Shown piece after piece: positions 1 to 12,056 of a DNA stretch of 64,000 nucleotides. Source of the stretch: Triplophysa rosa (lineage: Eukaryota; Chordata; Actinopteri; Cypriniformes; Nemacheilidae); the NCBI RefSeq assembly GCF_024868665.1, contig NC_079902.1, forward strand, positions 17,661,450-17,725,449, given 5' to 3'. Each line of letters starts with the position of its first letter. The first letter of the stretch is position 1. The notes beneath the pieces were generated by a model. The model had not been told where the DNA came from and ran no database searches. It saw nothing but the letters and a program-made list of their open reading frames with translations. The translations under genes were made by a program, and so were the position numbers.

Positions 1-62
1 CAGTTCGACACAACGTCTCGTTCCCTCCATCAGGGAACAGAGGTTACATACGTAACCGAGAC
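1..62. mobile_element. DIRS-like retrotransposon terminal fragment
   Basis: The first bases carry the motif run seen at the right end of the large DIRS element at 34763-40225: a CAGGGAAC block, then GAGGTTAC, a short palindromic centre and GTAACCGAGAC. The scrap is followed at 63-65 by GTT, the same trinucleotide that follows the big element at 40226-40228. Its body would lie left of the window, so length and coding content are unknown. Assignment rests on similarity to the second element by eye. Confidence 0.7.
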
Positions 63-2048
63 GTTTTCCTTGCATGCTTGTGTAGAGCTTTGAGATGTGT
101 TTCTTGACACAAAATGTTTTATGAAGAAATCCATCAAAATACATATTAAAATGTTTTATTACACTCGTCTCTAAAAACCAACAAAGAATATGAAATGTAA
201 AATTTTTATTTTAAAATAGGGTTATTTTTAGAAGAGCTGCTTTTTATATTTTGTAGATGCGTAACGTGCTTTACACTCATGATCTTGTTTATACCTAAAG
301 TCCCAGTGAAATAAAAAATGTCAATTCTTATTTTTTCATAAGAATAAGGAAATAGCTTATCAATGTGGGTCATTTTCTGTTTAAAATTCTTCATTAGAAG
401 ACTTCATAAAAGTCTTCATTTTAAAATCTGAAAATGCACTTCCACCCTGAAATGACTATCCATCTGAAATGACATAAATTAGACGGCTTGGCCGGAGCAT
501 CCATTAACTCCTCCCCTTCAAATGTTAGTCTGCTGCCAGTTTCATTTCTAAATCAATGCAACAGCTGTTTTACACATCCAGTCAATTTGCAGTGAAAAAC
601 GCAAGCCACGCCCACTCATTTTCTCCTTTTGAAATTCCTTTTCACTCGGAAATGTGTCAGAATACGGAAGTAAAAACGATCGCAACTTTCGGTTCACAGG
701 GACTTTAAAGTGCTTAGTACTCCACAGAGTAATCCTAAATCACTGTGGGCTTTTGAACATGATATGGCGAGTCCTAAGCGTAGATCTGCGCATGCCCAGG
801 AGAAAAGGGCATTCTTCAAACTGAATAATGAAGTAGCCCTGGACAAAATTGGGGTCATGTGCAATAAGCTTTAATTTCGAATATAAGACAAAATATAAAC
901 AGCTGTGTGATGAGGGAACATTATGAAAATCTGAAAGGGGATGAATGTTTGTGTGGGTTTGTCTAAGGGACATCTATGTCATTCATTTCTGTGTGATTAT
1001 TTTGGTAATGTAAAAGTAATTGCCACAGCTGCTCATTGGGAAATCTTGAAATGTCAGAGACATTCAGTGCTTGGAGAAAATGCTTTTGGGGCTCACACTG
1101 TACATAGCACATGGAAAAGTGAGATAAAATCCTCCATTTGTTCCCAGTTGATGGCACTAGTGAGATTGTGGCCCGCCAATCTATTACTCAGCAAACTCAG
1201 ACAGGTGTAAGAAGGTGATCTATAAGGATTCCACTGGGAATGTAATGTTATAGGGAAACCATGCATGCAAGAATATATTCTTCAACTATACCATACCAGG
1301 CCACATTAGACTACACAGTGAAACGTGTCGTATGCATTAAAGTGTCTTAGTAATGGCACCCTAGTGGTTAAACACATCTCTGGTTTGTCAGACACTGACC
1401 AAGACTGTTGCTAAGCTTATTGATTCATTAAGTAGCTTGAGGCGAGCCTGAGTGCAGCTTCTTAAAGAAAATGCAGGGGATCAGCGCTTAGCCGTGCTTT
1501 GTTAACCCGTGTTAAACAAGCTTTGCTCTAAGGCCCATCAGTCTGTACGGATCTAAGAAAGGAACAGCCTGAGCCTTTTACGGTTTCTGTGTTAAGAAAC
1601 TAAAGAGATGGAGAAAATCAGACCGCTTCCCAAACACACACACACACTTCCCCAGCTTTCCAATTAGCATAGAAGGTTAAAGGTAACCATCTATTTGCGT
1701 TAATTGCATGTATTTGCATAGCTGATGAGAGGGAAATTCAAAAGGTGACGATTTCCTTTAATACCGCTGATGATGAAGTTGCAAACAGGCCTCTTAAACC
1801 GTTAAAAATGATTGGGAGGAGGTGAAGGCGTTTTCCAACAGCATGAATCACATGCAGAGTTGTGAAACCATCCATGCTGGAGTTTAATGTAAAGGACGCT
1901 TCTCAAAAGTGCAGTGACTCATAATTGCCATATGTAATATATGTGGAACATACAGTACAGTTAAATATAATTACACCTTACATTGTACTTTCACAACTTA
2001 TTAGTCTTTTTCTAACTTGGCTGCATGTCCACACTCATGTCCACAGAA
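63..2048. other. Unannotated AT-rich stretch
   Basis: No gene is supported here. Short open frames on both strands around 740-1210 overlap each other and have no recognisable domain or splice context. Around 1640-1760 the sequence has octamer-like ATTTGCAT motifs and could be regulatory, but conservation cannot be judged from one sequence. Confidence 0.5.
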
Positions 2049-2207
<159 letters not shown>

Positions 2208-3810
2208 TTGTATCTTCTGACTAAAATAAAACATTTTGCTTCATTATCGACTGAAGGTTTTCCAGATGTTAATGCACGGATGTGCTCAAACACATGGGTT
2301 TTGGCTGACAGAACTTAACATGTTTAATGGGAGCCAATTGGTCAGACTTACAGCTGCTATTTAGCTAATAAGCTGAGAATGTTATTGACTATTTATACAA
2401 GGCATCCATATGTGCATGCCAATATCATGCATGTAGTCCTTATGTAACTGTTATGTGAGTGATATGATACATAACTGTGTCATTGACTGCATTCCCTGTT
2501 GTTTACAGTAGAACTTCTTGAAGTTATCCACTGACATTTTAAGCAGGTTTGTCTTTGATCAAGTTTTCGTCTCTATTCAGACCTTTGGCTTTCTAAGTAT
2601 AAAAGAGACCCAGAGACTGTACTTTTCTTCCTCTATGAGCAAAATCAGAGATCCCCCTCAGACCACAGCACAAATCAGTCAATCATCCTGTGCTGTCAAG
2701 CTTAGATAAGCAGACTCTCTTCAGGTGTAAACCCGTCATCGAGAACTTATCTCAAAGGGCAAGTGCACTGCATCTCTGATTTTTAACAGCATCGCAGAAA
2801 GAAGAGTGTGATGAATTCAAGGAAGTGTAGCCAGAGATAACATCCTCTTGCAATCTTTGTAACTCTCGCTAATGCTTCACCTCTCAAGGACACTCTCATT
2901 AGGGAGAAATTAAGCCATGCACAACCCATTAACATGCAAGCAATCAGTCTGGATTGATGAGCAGCCAAACATATATGTTACAGAATCTGTCACCAACCTG
3001 CCATCTGGTGGGGGAAGGGACGATAGCCAAAGTATAGGAAACCAACCGAAACACAATAGAACAAATGCTAACTAATTTTTATTCACAGCACCCTGACATA
3101 GTCACATTCTCCATGTTTTTTATTGAATAGCCATAGCCACAGCAACAACAAATATGGATGTCAGTAAGAATAAGTGTAATTGAAAGTTAAAAAAGCAAAA
3201 AAGTATTATTATAAAAAAGTATTATTATTATTAACCACAAAACAAATAATAATTTAAATTAAAGCAATAAGCCCCGCGAAGCAGTGGGTTACAGTGCATT
3301 TTATAACAGCCCTTAGCTTTTATTGCTTTTATAAAACAGTTATTCCATATCCGTACCAAGGTTTCATAAAATAAAGTAAATAAAGTGATATTTAGGCTAT
3401 GTAATGCGGTCAGCCGTTGTAAATCGGGGTATTTTATAACGGCTTAGAACTCGGCTCAACCAATCAGAATTAAGGACCAAAACTGACCATTTTATAAATT
3501 TAATTATTCAGTAATGGTTTATTATATAATATTAATAATAAAATGCTACTATTATTACAATAATTAAAACAATAATTATACTAATATTAGAAACACTGAT
3601 CTAGCAATTTTAATGACTAATTTTATTTTGTTTGTATTCTGAAGATCCCATTGCCTACAAGCTTGGGTGACTGTCTGCTTTCAGAGTTGTGCCCTCTCAT
3701 GAGATGTCCCAAAAAGTAAACAAATCTGTTTGCTATGCACAATAAATCTCATTCATACACAATGTCTACACCTTGTTAATCATAACGGCATTGTATGCGT
3801 TTTTTCCCCG
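2208..3810. other. Unannotated stretch, possible degraded transposon at 3245-3500
   Basis: No gene seen. From about 3245 to 3500 the sequence (a CCCCGCGAAGCAGTGGGTTA block, TTATAAAAC repeats, a CGGCTCAACCAATCAGAA block) has the look of an old fish DNA transposon fragment, but I could not find clear terminal inverted repeats or a target duplication. Confidence 0.4.
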
Positions 3811-3994
3811 ATGTAAACAACTCCAGAAGCACTTCCTGTTTCAGTTTTGTTAACATTACACAAACATTAGAACATGATACAACCAACCAACATTTAGATC
3901 TGAATTGAAATGTCAAATGAATATCTTACATTTAATTATATACTGTATGTGAAATAAAAATAAAAAACCTGAAACAGGAAGTGATTCTGGACCA
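3811..3994. repeat. Inverted repeat with ~25-bp arms (MITE-like)
   Basis: Arms at about 3820-3844 and 3969-3993 are inverted copies of each other, built around CACTTCCTGTTTCAG and CTGAAACAGGAAGTG, separated by about 125 bp of AT-rich sequence. This is the form of a small foldback element. No target duplication was identified and the family is not recognised. Confidence 0.6.
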
Positions 3995-5599
3995 GTGTCG
4001 TTTATGTTTTGCTAAATGTTTGTAGTGTCTAAAACAGTCAATGCTCATTGGGACTGGCTTGGCATTAGTGATAGCATATTAGATGCATTTATTCTCTCAA
4101 CAATGCAAAAAGTAGTTAAAAAAAGTTAGTAAATTGTAATTTAATTTTTGTATTTTTTGTAATTAGAGTCTTTCTGGATAGGACTCAATGAGCTATATGC
4201 ACATTAAAAACACAATAAAATGCACTTGAGCAGTGATGATTTATTTTAGAACCATGTATATATTTTGGAAGCTTGGATAAATTATTGGTCAGATTGGTGG
4301 CACTCTGTGCCCCTGGTTAAAAGGCACATTTGACTATCATCCATCTGTGCCTGTGTATCTCTATGGAGAGAGAGAGAGCATGAGCAGGGAATGAATGGAC
4401 AAACGAAGGCAACCTGTATCATGAGTGAAGTATCATGCCATGGGGAGAACAGATGACTCAGCAGCTCTGCAGTTTTGGAGAAGTGATGATTTGGAGGAGC
4501 CCAGGAGAGCTGCTGGATAATTTTCTAAATCTGAGCACAGATTTAACACCTTAGTCTCCGGATGTCAATCAGAGCTCTTGACGGAGATGTATTATTTAAC
4601 CATAGGCTATAATTGGCTCAGAACGCAGTGAGAGGTCTCCCCTGTACACCAGTGGAACTTAGCAGGGCGGGGATCTTAAGGCTTGTGAGAATATTCCCAC
4701 CAGCTGTTTTACAGCGCAATTATTAAGATTTAGAATTTCCTTATTTAGTCAGACTATAAATTGGGAGTAAAAAGCAGAATCCACTATAAATGTTGACCTC
4801 TGAATACTTACAAACATAAATCCAAGTTAATATATGAATTATTTAACTATGATATTAAAATTATATGAACCATTGTGCATAATCGGGCATATCTTTGGCA
4901 AGCTCTGTTTATTCACAAGAGCAAATACCATTAATATTCAGAGGGAAGCATACGGTAAACATGTTTATCAGTGCTTAGACCTACATGTGTATATAAAATA
5001 ATGACAAACAACATGCAAATATGTAAAAAGAGACTTGTACGTTATGCCAGGGACTTGTTTTTTCTAGTCAACTAGTTGTCCAGAATTTGTTGACTTCAAT
5101 TGTGAGCATGTCAGTGTTTACCTTGTGTAAATAACAATATGCCATGAAGCAACAGTGGTTTTTACGGTTCAGATGATGTGTTACACTTGAATCTTACCTA
5201 CGTAAAACCTAATCAAAATCAACCTGTCCTTCACAACTGATTTTCTAAGTCAGGAGAAGTTTACATCAGCAAGTCTTAATGAAGTGCGAACAAAACACAC
5301 TTGTAATTGATCTAAGTCAATTACATCATCTGTACTCTTTCTCTCATTTTTACGCCTGCACAAAGGCCAAACATGTATGTCATTAGCTAATTTGCATAAT
5401 TTAGTAAATCAGGCACTACAATGATGATGTATGAAAATGAGAAAGTAAAAAATTATAATTAGATAATATGATACAGCTTTATTTTCATCATACTTCAATT
5501 AACGCCTTTATACAGTATACACTGAGTTTGTCACATGGTAATTCATATAGTTCAGTTTGTGAAGGGAAAGTCCATGCAAAGAAATGCCTTCTCTTCGTC
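3995..5599. other. Unannotated AT-rich stretch
   Basis: No gene, RNA or repeat family recognised. Contains a short GA run near 4366-4378 only. Confidence 0.5.
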
Positions 5600-5850
5600 C
5601 TTTACTCACCTTTAGGTCATTCCAAACCTGTTTGACTTTCTTTCTTCTGCAGAACACAAGAGAAGATATTTCGAAGAAACAACATCGGCCCCCATTGACT
5701 TCCGTTGTATGGACATAAAACCACTGACACATTTCTCAAAATATCTTCTTTTGTGTTCCACACAAAAAGAGTCACACACAGGCTTTTTGAATGATATGAG
5801 GGAAATAACTGACGATAGAATTGTCATTTTGGGGTATACTATCCCTTTAA
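5600..5850. mobile_element. Angel-type TTAA foldback MITE, left-truncated
   Basis: Carries the family landmarks in order: TTTACTCACC, CCAAACCTGT, TTCTTCTGCAGAACACAA, an inner inverted half with AAAATATCTTCTTTTGTGTT, and the right terminus TATCCCTTTAA. The left terminal repeat is missing. The family is non-coding and would depend on a transposase supplied elsewhere. Open frames crossing it on both strands are by-products of the palindrome. The family name Angel is from memory; the TTAA terminus and foldback form are seen directly. Confidence 0.85.
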
Positions 5851-8613
5851 GACTGTTTAAGGTGCCATTGCGGTATGGTGATTTTAGCAATTTGCACTCA
5901 TAATGATTCCTCATGTGGACCGTGCTGATGTTGCAGTATAGTGGGGAACTACTGCCTCAAGTGAGTGATGGGTAATCGTCAAGCGCTAATAAATGCATGA
6001 GAAATGAAGCGTGTTCAGCTCAGGAAAACTGCACTGCGCCATTATAAGATGCGTTCCTGGCCACACTAACACATGCGACTTAATTGGCTCAGTTCATCAG
6101 AAGCATGCACCTAATTGGGTGACAGGTCACAAGATGGATGAACCAGAAAAAACAGCGCTGGGAATGTTGTGATGGTGGGTGGGGGTTATCAAACACAAGA
6201 GATACTTATGTATGTGTGTGGTATACTCAGCCTTGCATGACACAGTTGCAGAACGTAACTAATGTTGTAAGCTTGCATTTTCTAGATGGGCCGCTATTTG
6301 TATCATACATATTTTTGAACATGTTATATATTTTGTGCGCATTAGTATGGGGGACTGGTTTGGTTAAGATCTCGGGTTATCCAATCAGTCGAGACAACTT
6401 TCAGGAAATAATTTACTGTAAGTGTCAAATGCATCTCATGTGACCTCTTGTGTTCAGATTTGGAGTGGATGATCTTAGATTTAGCGACTACACGTCACTC
6501 GTAACTTGAGTGTGTTACTGTGTGTTGATGTAGTAAAAAGGGAAGCTTAGGAAACCAATGCACTATTTCTTCAATATACTTGAATTATAGTGTGAGAGCT
6601 ACAAAAACTAATATGCCTTTGTAAGGTAAACAGTGTCTGTGTTTTTGATAAAGAGAGAAAAATGAAAGCCTTTCATAAACACTCGTGGAGTACAGATGTT
6701 GTGTGAAGTGTAAACTGCACCACCCACTCATGTGTGCAACTCCCACAAAGTTGTATTTTTCACATGTAATTTACTGTTGTTGTTGTATTTTAGCTATTGA
6801 GTACCGCGGAGATGGTATATTTTTGCATGCAAACCCGAAAGCGAGATGCAAAACCTGAAAATGATATCCCGACCTCTGACAAAATCAGAAGTTCGTCACT
6901 ACGCTTGTGCATAGAGTCCATTGTGTTTCCATTTGAATGCTGATTTTTGATCATTTATAACCAAAAAAAGTTTTTTTTAATGTTAAATATTCCACCATAT
7001 CTGAAAAAGATTTTCTTTCCATATCTGTTCTATACTCTCAGCCCTGCTGGGTGCCCTTGCGATATCACTGGGTTGTGTTGTTATTCAGAAATATTTGGTA
7101 CCTGAACAACATGCAGGAACAGTCAACATTAACCTGCACTGCAAATTTGGCAGAAAAATGTGTTCTGTTTTAAGCAGTCCCTTCGGTGCGTCATGCACTC
7201 ACGCTCACACACTCACGTGCTGGCCCCAGGCAGGTGACCTATTTTTCTGCAGCCGGCGAAGAGAGTGCTCTAGTGGATGAGGAGTGAAGGAGAGAGAAGA
7301 GGGAGATGGTCGTCCTACGGTCCATTCATGGCTGGCTCCGGATTGTGGATTAATTACCCCGTGTGGGAACCGGAGCTGATTCTGTAAGCGAGACACTTCA
7401 GCCTCCTCCAGCATCAATAATGCATTTTTCTGTCTTCCATTTAATTTGCACACGAGCCACCGGCTCACGTCACAGGCTCTTTTAAGGCTGCAGAAAGCGG
7501 GGACATCTGATATGAAGAGGGAAGCATGATATACACCATACACCAACATACACACACACGCACTCTCTCTCCTGACCACACACCCCCGCCCCTCCCCTTC
7601 TTTCTACAGGCAGACAAATTGATTCTTTTCTAATGTGCTCCTGCTGCGAACGCATTAAGAAAAGAAAAAGAACTTGAATGAAGCGAGGGGTGATCGGGTG
7701 CAGAGTGAAGAGAGACCAATCCTGATGTTGTCCAGAACTTGCTAATGGAAATGAGCGAGCTCAAGCAGTCAATCAGAAGTGCTTTAAATCGCCTCTTTTA
7801 GTTTCTTTTTTTACTTTTGTTTCATTGGAAAGAGATCAGAGTCTGGCCCTATCTCGTGGATTACAGTGGTTATTATTGGCAGTGATTGACCCGACATGAT
7901 TGACCTGTTGAGAGGTCAGGAACAGGATAAACTGCATGGATACTTTAGAGGTAGGTCACCTGATATAGCCGGCTCTGTCTAGGTCACTGCATTTAGAAAG
8001 GAGGACGGGATGGAGAGTATATTGTGGTCAATGTATAGCTGATTAGTTTGTGGTTTTGTCTGTCTGGCTGTTGTTCAATCATGTTGTTCTTGTAGAAAAC
8101 AAGTGTTTTAAAGAGATAAGACAGGTGAAAGGTCAAGCGTGTCTGGAGAGGTAGGTGCCTAACAGAGACCATTGTTTAAATCTATCATATTCAAAATTAA
8201 TAGAGGAGGTGAATGAATAATTCAAATGATGAATGGTTCCACCAGAGGTTCAGTCAGTACCTTTGAGGCATGGTTGACGGTTATATACAGTATGAGGACT
8301 AGTGCTGTTAACAGCATGATGAAGTATGTGTAGTTTCATCTTCGGTGATGGCAGGCTCATATGAATTTGACTTGAATTTGAACTCTTGTGCCAATGTAAC
8401 AAAATCTTGTCTTATAAAGAGGGTAGTAACTTTTAAAAACATTGGGGGTTTTCCATACTGCCCATTTTTTACCAAGGTAACCATGGTAACGTACAAAATG
8501 AGTTGTGAAAAACTTGAAGGATAACCGAGGATTACGTTTTCTCAGAGATTTAAAAATAACAATTTCAAATCCCAGAAAATGTATCGTTTAGAATAATTTT
8601 GGTGCGATAAGGT
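5851..8613. other. Unannotated stretch with a more complex block at 7190-7620
   Basis: No supported gene. Between about 7190 and 7620 the base composition is more mixed and less AT-rich than its surroundings, including GGTCCATTCATGGCTGGCTC and a homeodomain-like GATTAATTA. It has no convincing coding frame; a minus-strand frame of about 124 codons at 7205-7579 lacks any domain. A conserved non-coding element is possible but untested. Confidence 0.4.
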
Positions 8614-9744
8614 TTAAAGCAACACTAAGTAGTTTTTCGACCTTAAAATAATGCCTCCAAAATTATTTCAGTGGTAGAGCAACTCTTAACCAAGCGAATT
8701 ATACTGCCGCTGCTACCTGAGCAGCCTCCTAGTGGCTAAAACCACACTCTTTGATGTTCCGGTCGCTACACACAGCCCCGCCCATCCCCGGCCTGCGGAA
8801 TAGTGTCATAGCGTACGTCACATATTTTACTTGTAGCCTGGGTGAAGTTAGCCAGCAGCTAACTATAAGACAGAACGATCTAATATGCAAGTCTTAAAAC
8901 CAATGCCATGGCAGAGACAGCAAAGAAACCAAAGAGAGTTTTGTCGGAGGGAGCGAAAAAAAGAAAGACAGAGTGATCGGACACAAGCCCGAACACGAAT
9001 AAATATCGGACGGGCTTACACTCGGTGGAGCGAGCTTAAAGAGGAAACAGGTTGCAAAACGGATGGAGACCTAGCTGTCCTGCTACTGGATTTATAAGTC
9101 TTATGTATCACTATTTTCGTCCTGTAATTTTGAGCTTATTTGTTACTAGGCTGTGTTCAGGTTGTTCATTGGTGCACTACTGGCTCAAAATTTATAACCG
9201 TATGGTAGCCGAGAGATAAGGTAATGTTGCCGGTTTCAATAGCTAGCATGTTGTTAATGTGTGTAATGCTTGTAAACGATGACTTCCTAATCACAATAAA
9301 TGTTTTATGGTTAAAAGTTGTAGATTCCTTATAGTTCATGAACGTAATCCACATAATTGTTGAGCAGTTCCGTCGTGGAGTAGGCTAATGTTATCAGTAC
9401 CTTTAGTTACCATGCTAGGCAAGCTATCATGCTATTACACAAAACAAAATGCCTGGTCACGAGTGTGTTTAGTAACTTCCGAAAATATAACTACAGAAAA
9501 GTACTATTTTTGGAGATCAAACATCAAACCCATTCACGTCCATGCGTTGTGTTTTGGGTAAATGCAAATGTGCTATGTAGCTAGTGCGCTATGTGCTAGA
9601 AACATATGCCGGTTCCATCAGTTTAGTCAACAAATTCACGTTGCCCACAGGGAAGCTTATACAGCGACAGTATTTATGAAACTGGTAACAGACAATTGCG
9701 CTTATAAAACCACTGTAAGTCAATGTTACATAGTGTTGCTTTAA
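8614..9744. mobile_element. TTAA-flanked DNA transposon with TIR TTTAAAGCAACACTA
   Basis: The left end reads TTTAAAGCAACACTAAGTAG and the reverse complement of the right end reads TTTAAAGCAACACTATGTAA, so the terminal inverted repeat matches over at least 15 bases with TTAA at both edges. The length, 1131 bp, is larger than the foldback MITEs nearby, and the interior is not palindromic. It contains a short basic ORF at 8885-9097. TTAA duplication is known for piggyBac and Kolobok superfamilies; which applies here cannot be decided. It abuts the next MITE on a shared TTAA at 9741-9744. Confidence 0.8.
8885..9097 (+). CDS. Short basic ORF inside the TTAA element (transposon-derived fragment)
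   Basis: Seventy codons from an ATG to a stop, entirely within the 1131-bp TTAA element. The N-terminal 40 residues are rich in Arg, Lys, Gln and Glu. The C-terminal part reads INIGRAYTRWSELKEETG then a KTDGDLAVLLLDL ending. From memory, a pattern of Arg, (I/V)NIG, RW, EL and a D..(A/V)..LLD ending recurs in predicted fish proteins of transposon origin, where it continues into a longer protein. Here it stops after the motif, so it is either the first exon of a transposon gene kept in a deletion derivative or a tiny protein in its own right. The ATG has an adenine-rich context. No catalytic residues can be assigned and function is unknown. Confidence 0.45.
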   Translation: MQVLKPMPWQRQQRNQREFCRRERKKERQSDRTQARTRINIGRAYTRWSELKEETGCKTDGDLAVLLLDL

Positions 9745-10165
9745 ATAAACAGTTCACTCAAAAATGAAAAATGTACCCATTTACTCACAGTTGTTTCACA
9801 TCTGTATATATTTTTTTTGTTCTGATGAAAACAGAAAAAGATGTTTGGACGAATGCTTGTAACCAAACAGTTCTTGGCCACCATTGACTACCATAGTAGG
9901 AAAAATTGCTTTATAAATTCCACTATTATATATATAGTATATACTGTATAGTATTTGTAGGAAATGTACGAAAGCAAACAGTTCTGGGGCACTTTTGACT
10001 ACCATTGTCATATTTCCAACTATTGTAGTCAATGGTGGCCAAGAACTGTTTGGTTACAAGTATTCTTCCAAATAACTTTCTCTGTATTCAACAGAACAAT
10101 GAAATGAATACAGATTTGAAACAACTCAAGGGTGATGACAGAATCGGTTTAAACGGTCCCTTTAA
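9741..10165. mobile_element. Angel-type TTAA foldback MITE, full length
   Basis: Begins TTAAATAAACAGTTCACTCA and ends ACGGTCCCTTTAA, with the inner inverted halves GTAACCAAACAGTTCTTGGC and its complement around 9860-10060. Its left TTAA is the right TTAA of the preceding element, so the two inserted into the same target. The part from 9828 to beyond its right end (10203) is the source of a near-identical copy at 15576-15948. Confidence 0.88.
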
Positions 10166-11140
10166 GTGTTGAGTCATGCTTGTTACATCTTTTTTCCAGT
10201 TTTCAGTTCATAGGGACTAAGAGAAAAGTCTTCTCTCATGCACATGTAAAAGTGAACCTGAGGAAATAAATAGGAAAGAAGGGTTCTGAAGCCCTGACAT
10301 CACCCTGTGCCACTCAGTGGCTCTACCTTGCTAATCCACTGGCCATCTGGCCTTTATTTAATAAAAGAAGGACGCTTTCGGTTTCCCGGCCAAGAGAGAG
10401 CAGGAATATCGATCTACACTCACACTCATCGAACAACCAATCAGACCTCATCAAGGGCTTCAAATACATGTGCTATTATGACATCATCAACCTGTGCCCA
10501 TGAGAACCTCACCAATTAAGCACCAGCCGACTCCTCGCCAAACTATGAACAAACAAGCCCAGCTTTGTACAGCGGAAAGGAAATTTACCCAGAGCTCAGT
10601 GCTCTGCTTTTCAGACACCACAGTTGATTCTAATCTTTCATCATCCTCACTCTTGCCAATTTCCAAGGTACCAGCTTAAAATTAATTGCTTATTAAATCA
10701 ACATTAACCTTTTGACACCATTTGCTGACAAACGTGAATGGCCATGCTGGAGCTGAAGAAATTAAACTGAAACTTTTTCTTTCTGTTTCTTTCTGTCCTT
10801 CTCTCTCCTTCTTTCAATAACGCTACATGTTTCACATTATTGACCTCACAGTTTTTAGTTACCAAACATGAAAATATAATTTTTTCTTTTTACTTGTAGC
10901 TGGTCTAATGACCAAATTCACTGACTAAAAGATGTGTCTGTACAGGTTTTTATCAGATGAGTTATGTTTCATTTTAACTCTAACATGTGTCTACACCAGA
11001 TGCGGCGCGGCGCGACAAGAGACAATAGAACTTTATCATTTTAAATTTTGTCCACACCGGACGTGGCGCGCTGCGGTGCGACAATCCCATTAGAACAAGC
11101 CACGGTGTAATATTGTGAACAGGTTTGTGTGAGGGTTATG
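10166..11140. other. Unannotated stretch with a GC-rich two-unit motif at 10989-11110
   Basis: No gene supported. From 10989 to 11110 a roughly 60-bp motif occurs twice: a TGTCTACACCAGA block with GCGGCGCG, then TGTCCACACCGGA with GTGGCGCG, each followed by a GCGACAA block. This resembles the ends of fish DNA-transposon remnants but no complete element is visible. Confidence 0.4.
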
Positions 11141-11436
11141 TTAAAGTGATAGTTTACCCAAAAATGAAAATTCTGTCATCATTTACTCACCCTCTTGTTA
11201 TTTCAAACTTGTGTGATTGTCTTTCTTTATGCAGAACACAAACAAATACAGTATATTTTGAAGAATGTTGGTAACTGAACCACGGCGGTGCCCATTGACT
11301 TGCATTGGTTTTGTGTCCATACAATGGGAGTAAATGGGTGGTTTGGTTACCAACTTTTGTGTTCTGCAGAGGAAAGAAAGTCATACAGGTTTGAATTGAT
11401 GACAGAATTTTCATTTTGAGGGGAACTATCCCTTAA
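11141..11436. mobile_element. Angel-type TTAA foldback MITE, full length
   Basis: Starts TTAAAGTGATAGTTTACCCA and ends GGGGAACTATCCCTTAA. The inner sequence around 11280-11350 (TTGACTTGCATTGGTTTTGT and its partner) marks the same subfamily as the copies at 41409-41727 and 51311-51553 and the one split by the DIRS element. Confidence 0.88.
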
Positions 11437-11917
11437 GAGGTAGAGTCAGGTAATAGAAAATGTGAGTAACATAATATATAAACCAAATGTTTATGAGATT
11501 TTCATGATGAGCACAAAAAATATGGTATACCATATGTTGTGAGAACCAAATTTCCCCACAAATTTGCTTACTGTATATGTTATAATCCCACTATTTCAGC
11601 ACATTTTAATTGCCCAATAGGACATTTCCCACTCCTTATGCATGACAGGGGGAGCAGTCAATAATATGACTAGAGGAAAGGAGGTCAGAGGTTTCACTGC
11701 AGGGTTTGTCGGGTAGGCATTCTCTGTGTTTGGGGGATATATGATTATAGAAATACATAGCATAGCATATTTATACTTACATTTCCTTGCCATTATCAGA
11801 GAGATAATAAAAAATGCTTTGTTTTTATGGGGGGGTTAGGTGTAGGGGATAAAAAAATACAGTTTGTACAGTATGAAAGTCATTATAGCTATGGAAAGTC
11901 CTATAAAACATGGAAAC
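11437..11917. other. Unannotated stretch
   Basis: No gene or repeat recognised apart from a short G run at 11829-11835. Confidence 0.5.

Positions 11918-12056
<139 letters not shown>

Noticed and set aside
5612..5914. ORFs on both strands over the MITE at 5600-5850
   Set aside because: By-products of the foldback structure.
7205..7579. 124-codon minus-strand ORF
   Set aside because: No domain, and it overlaps a block that looks regulatory at most.
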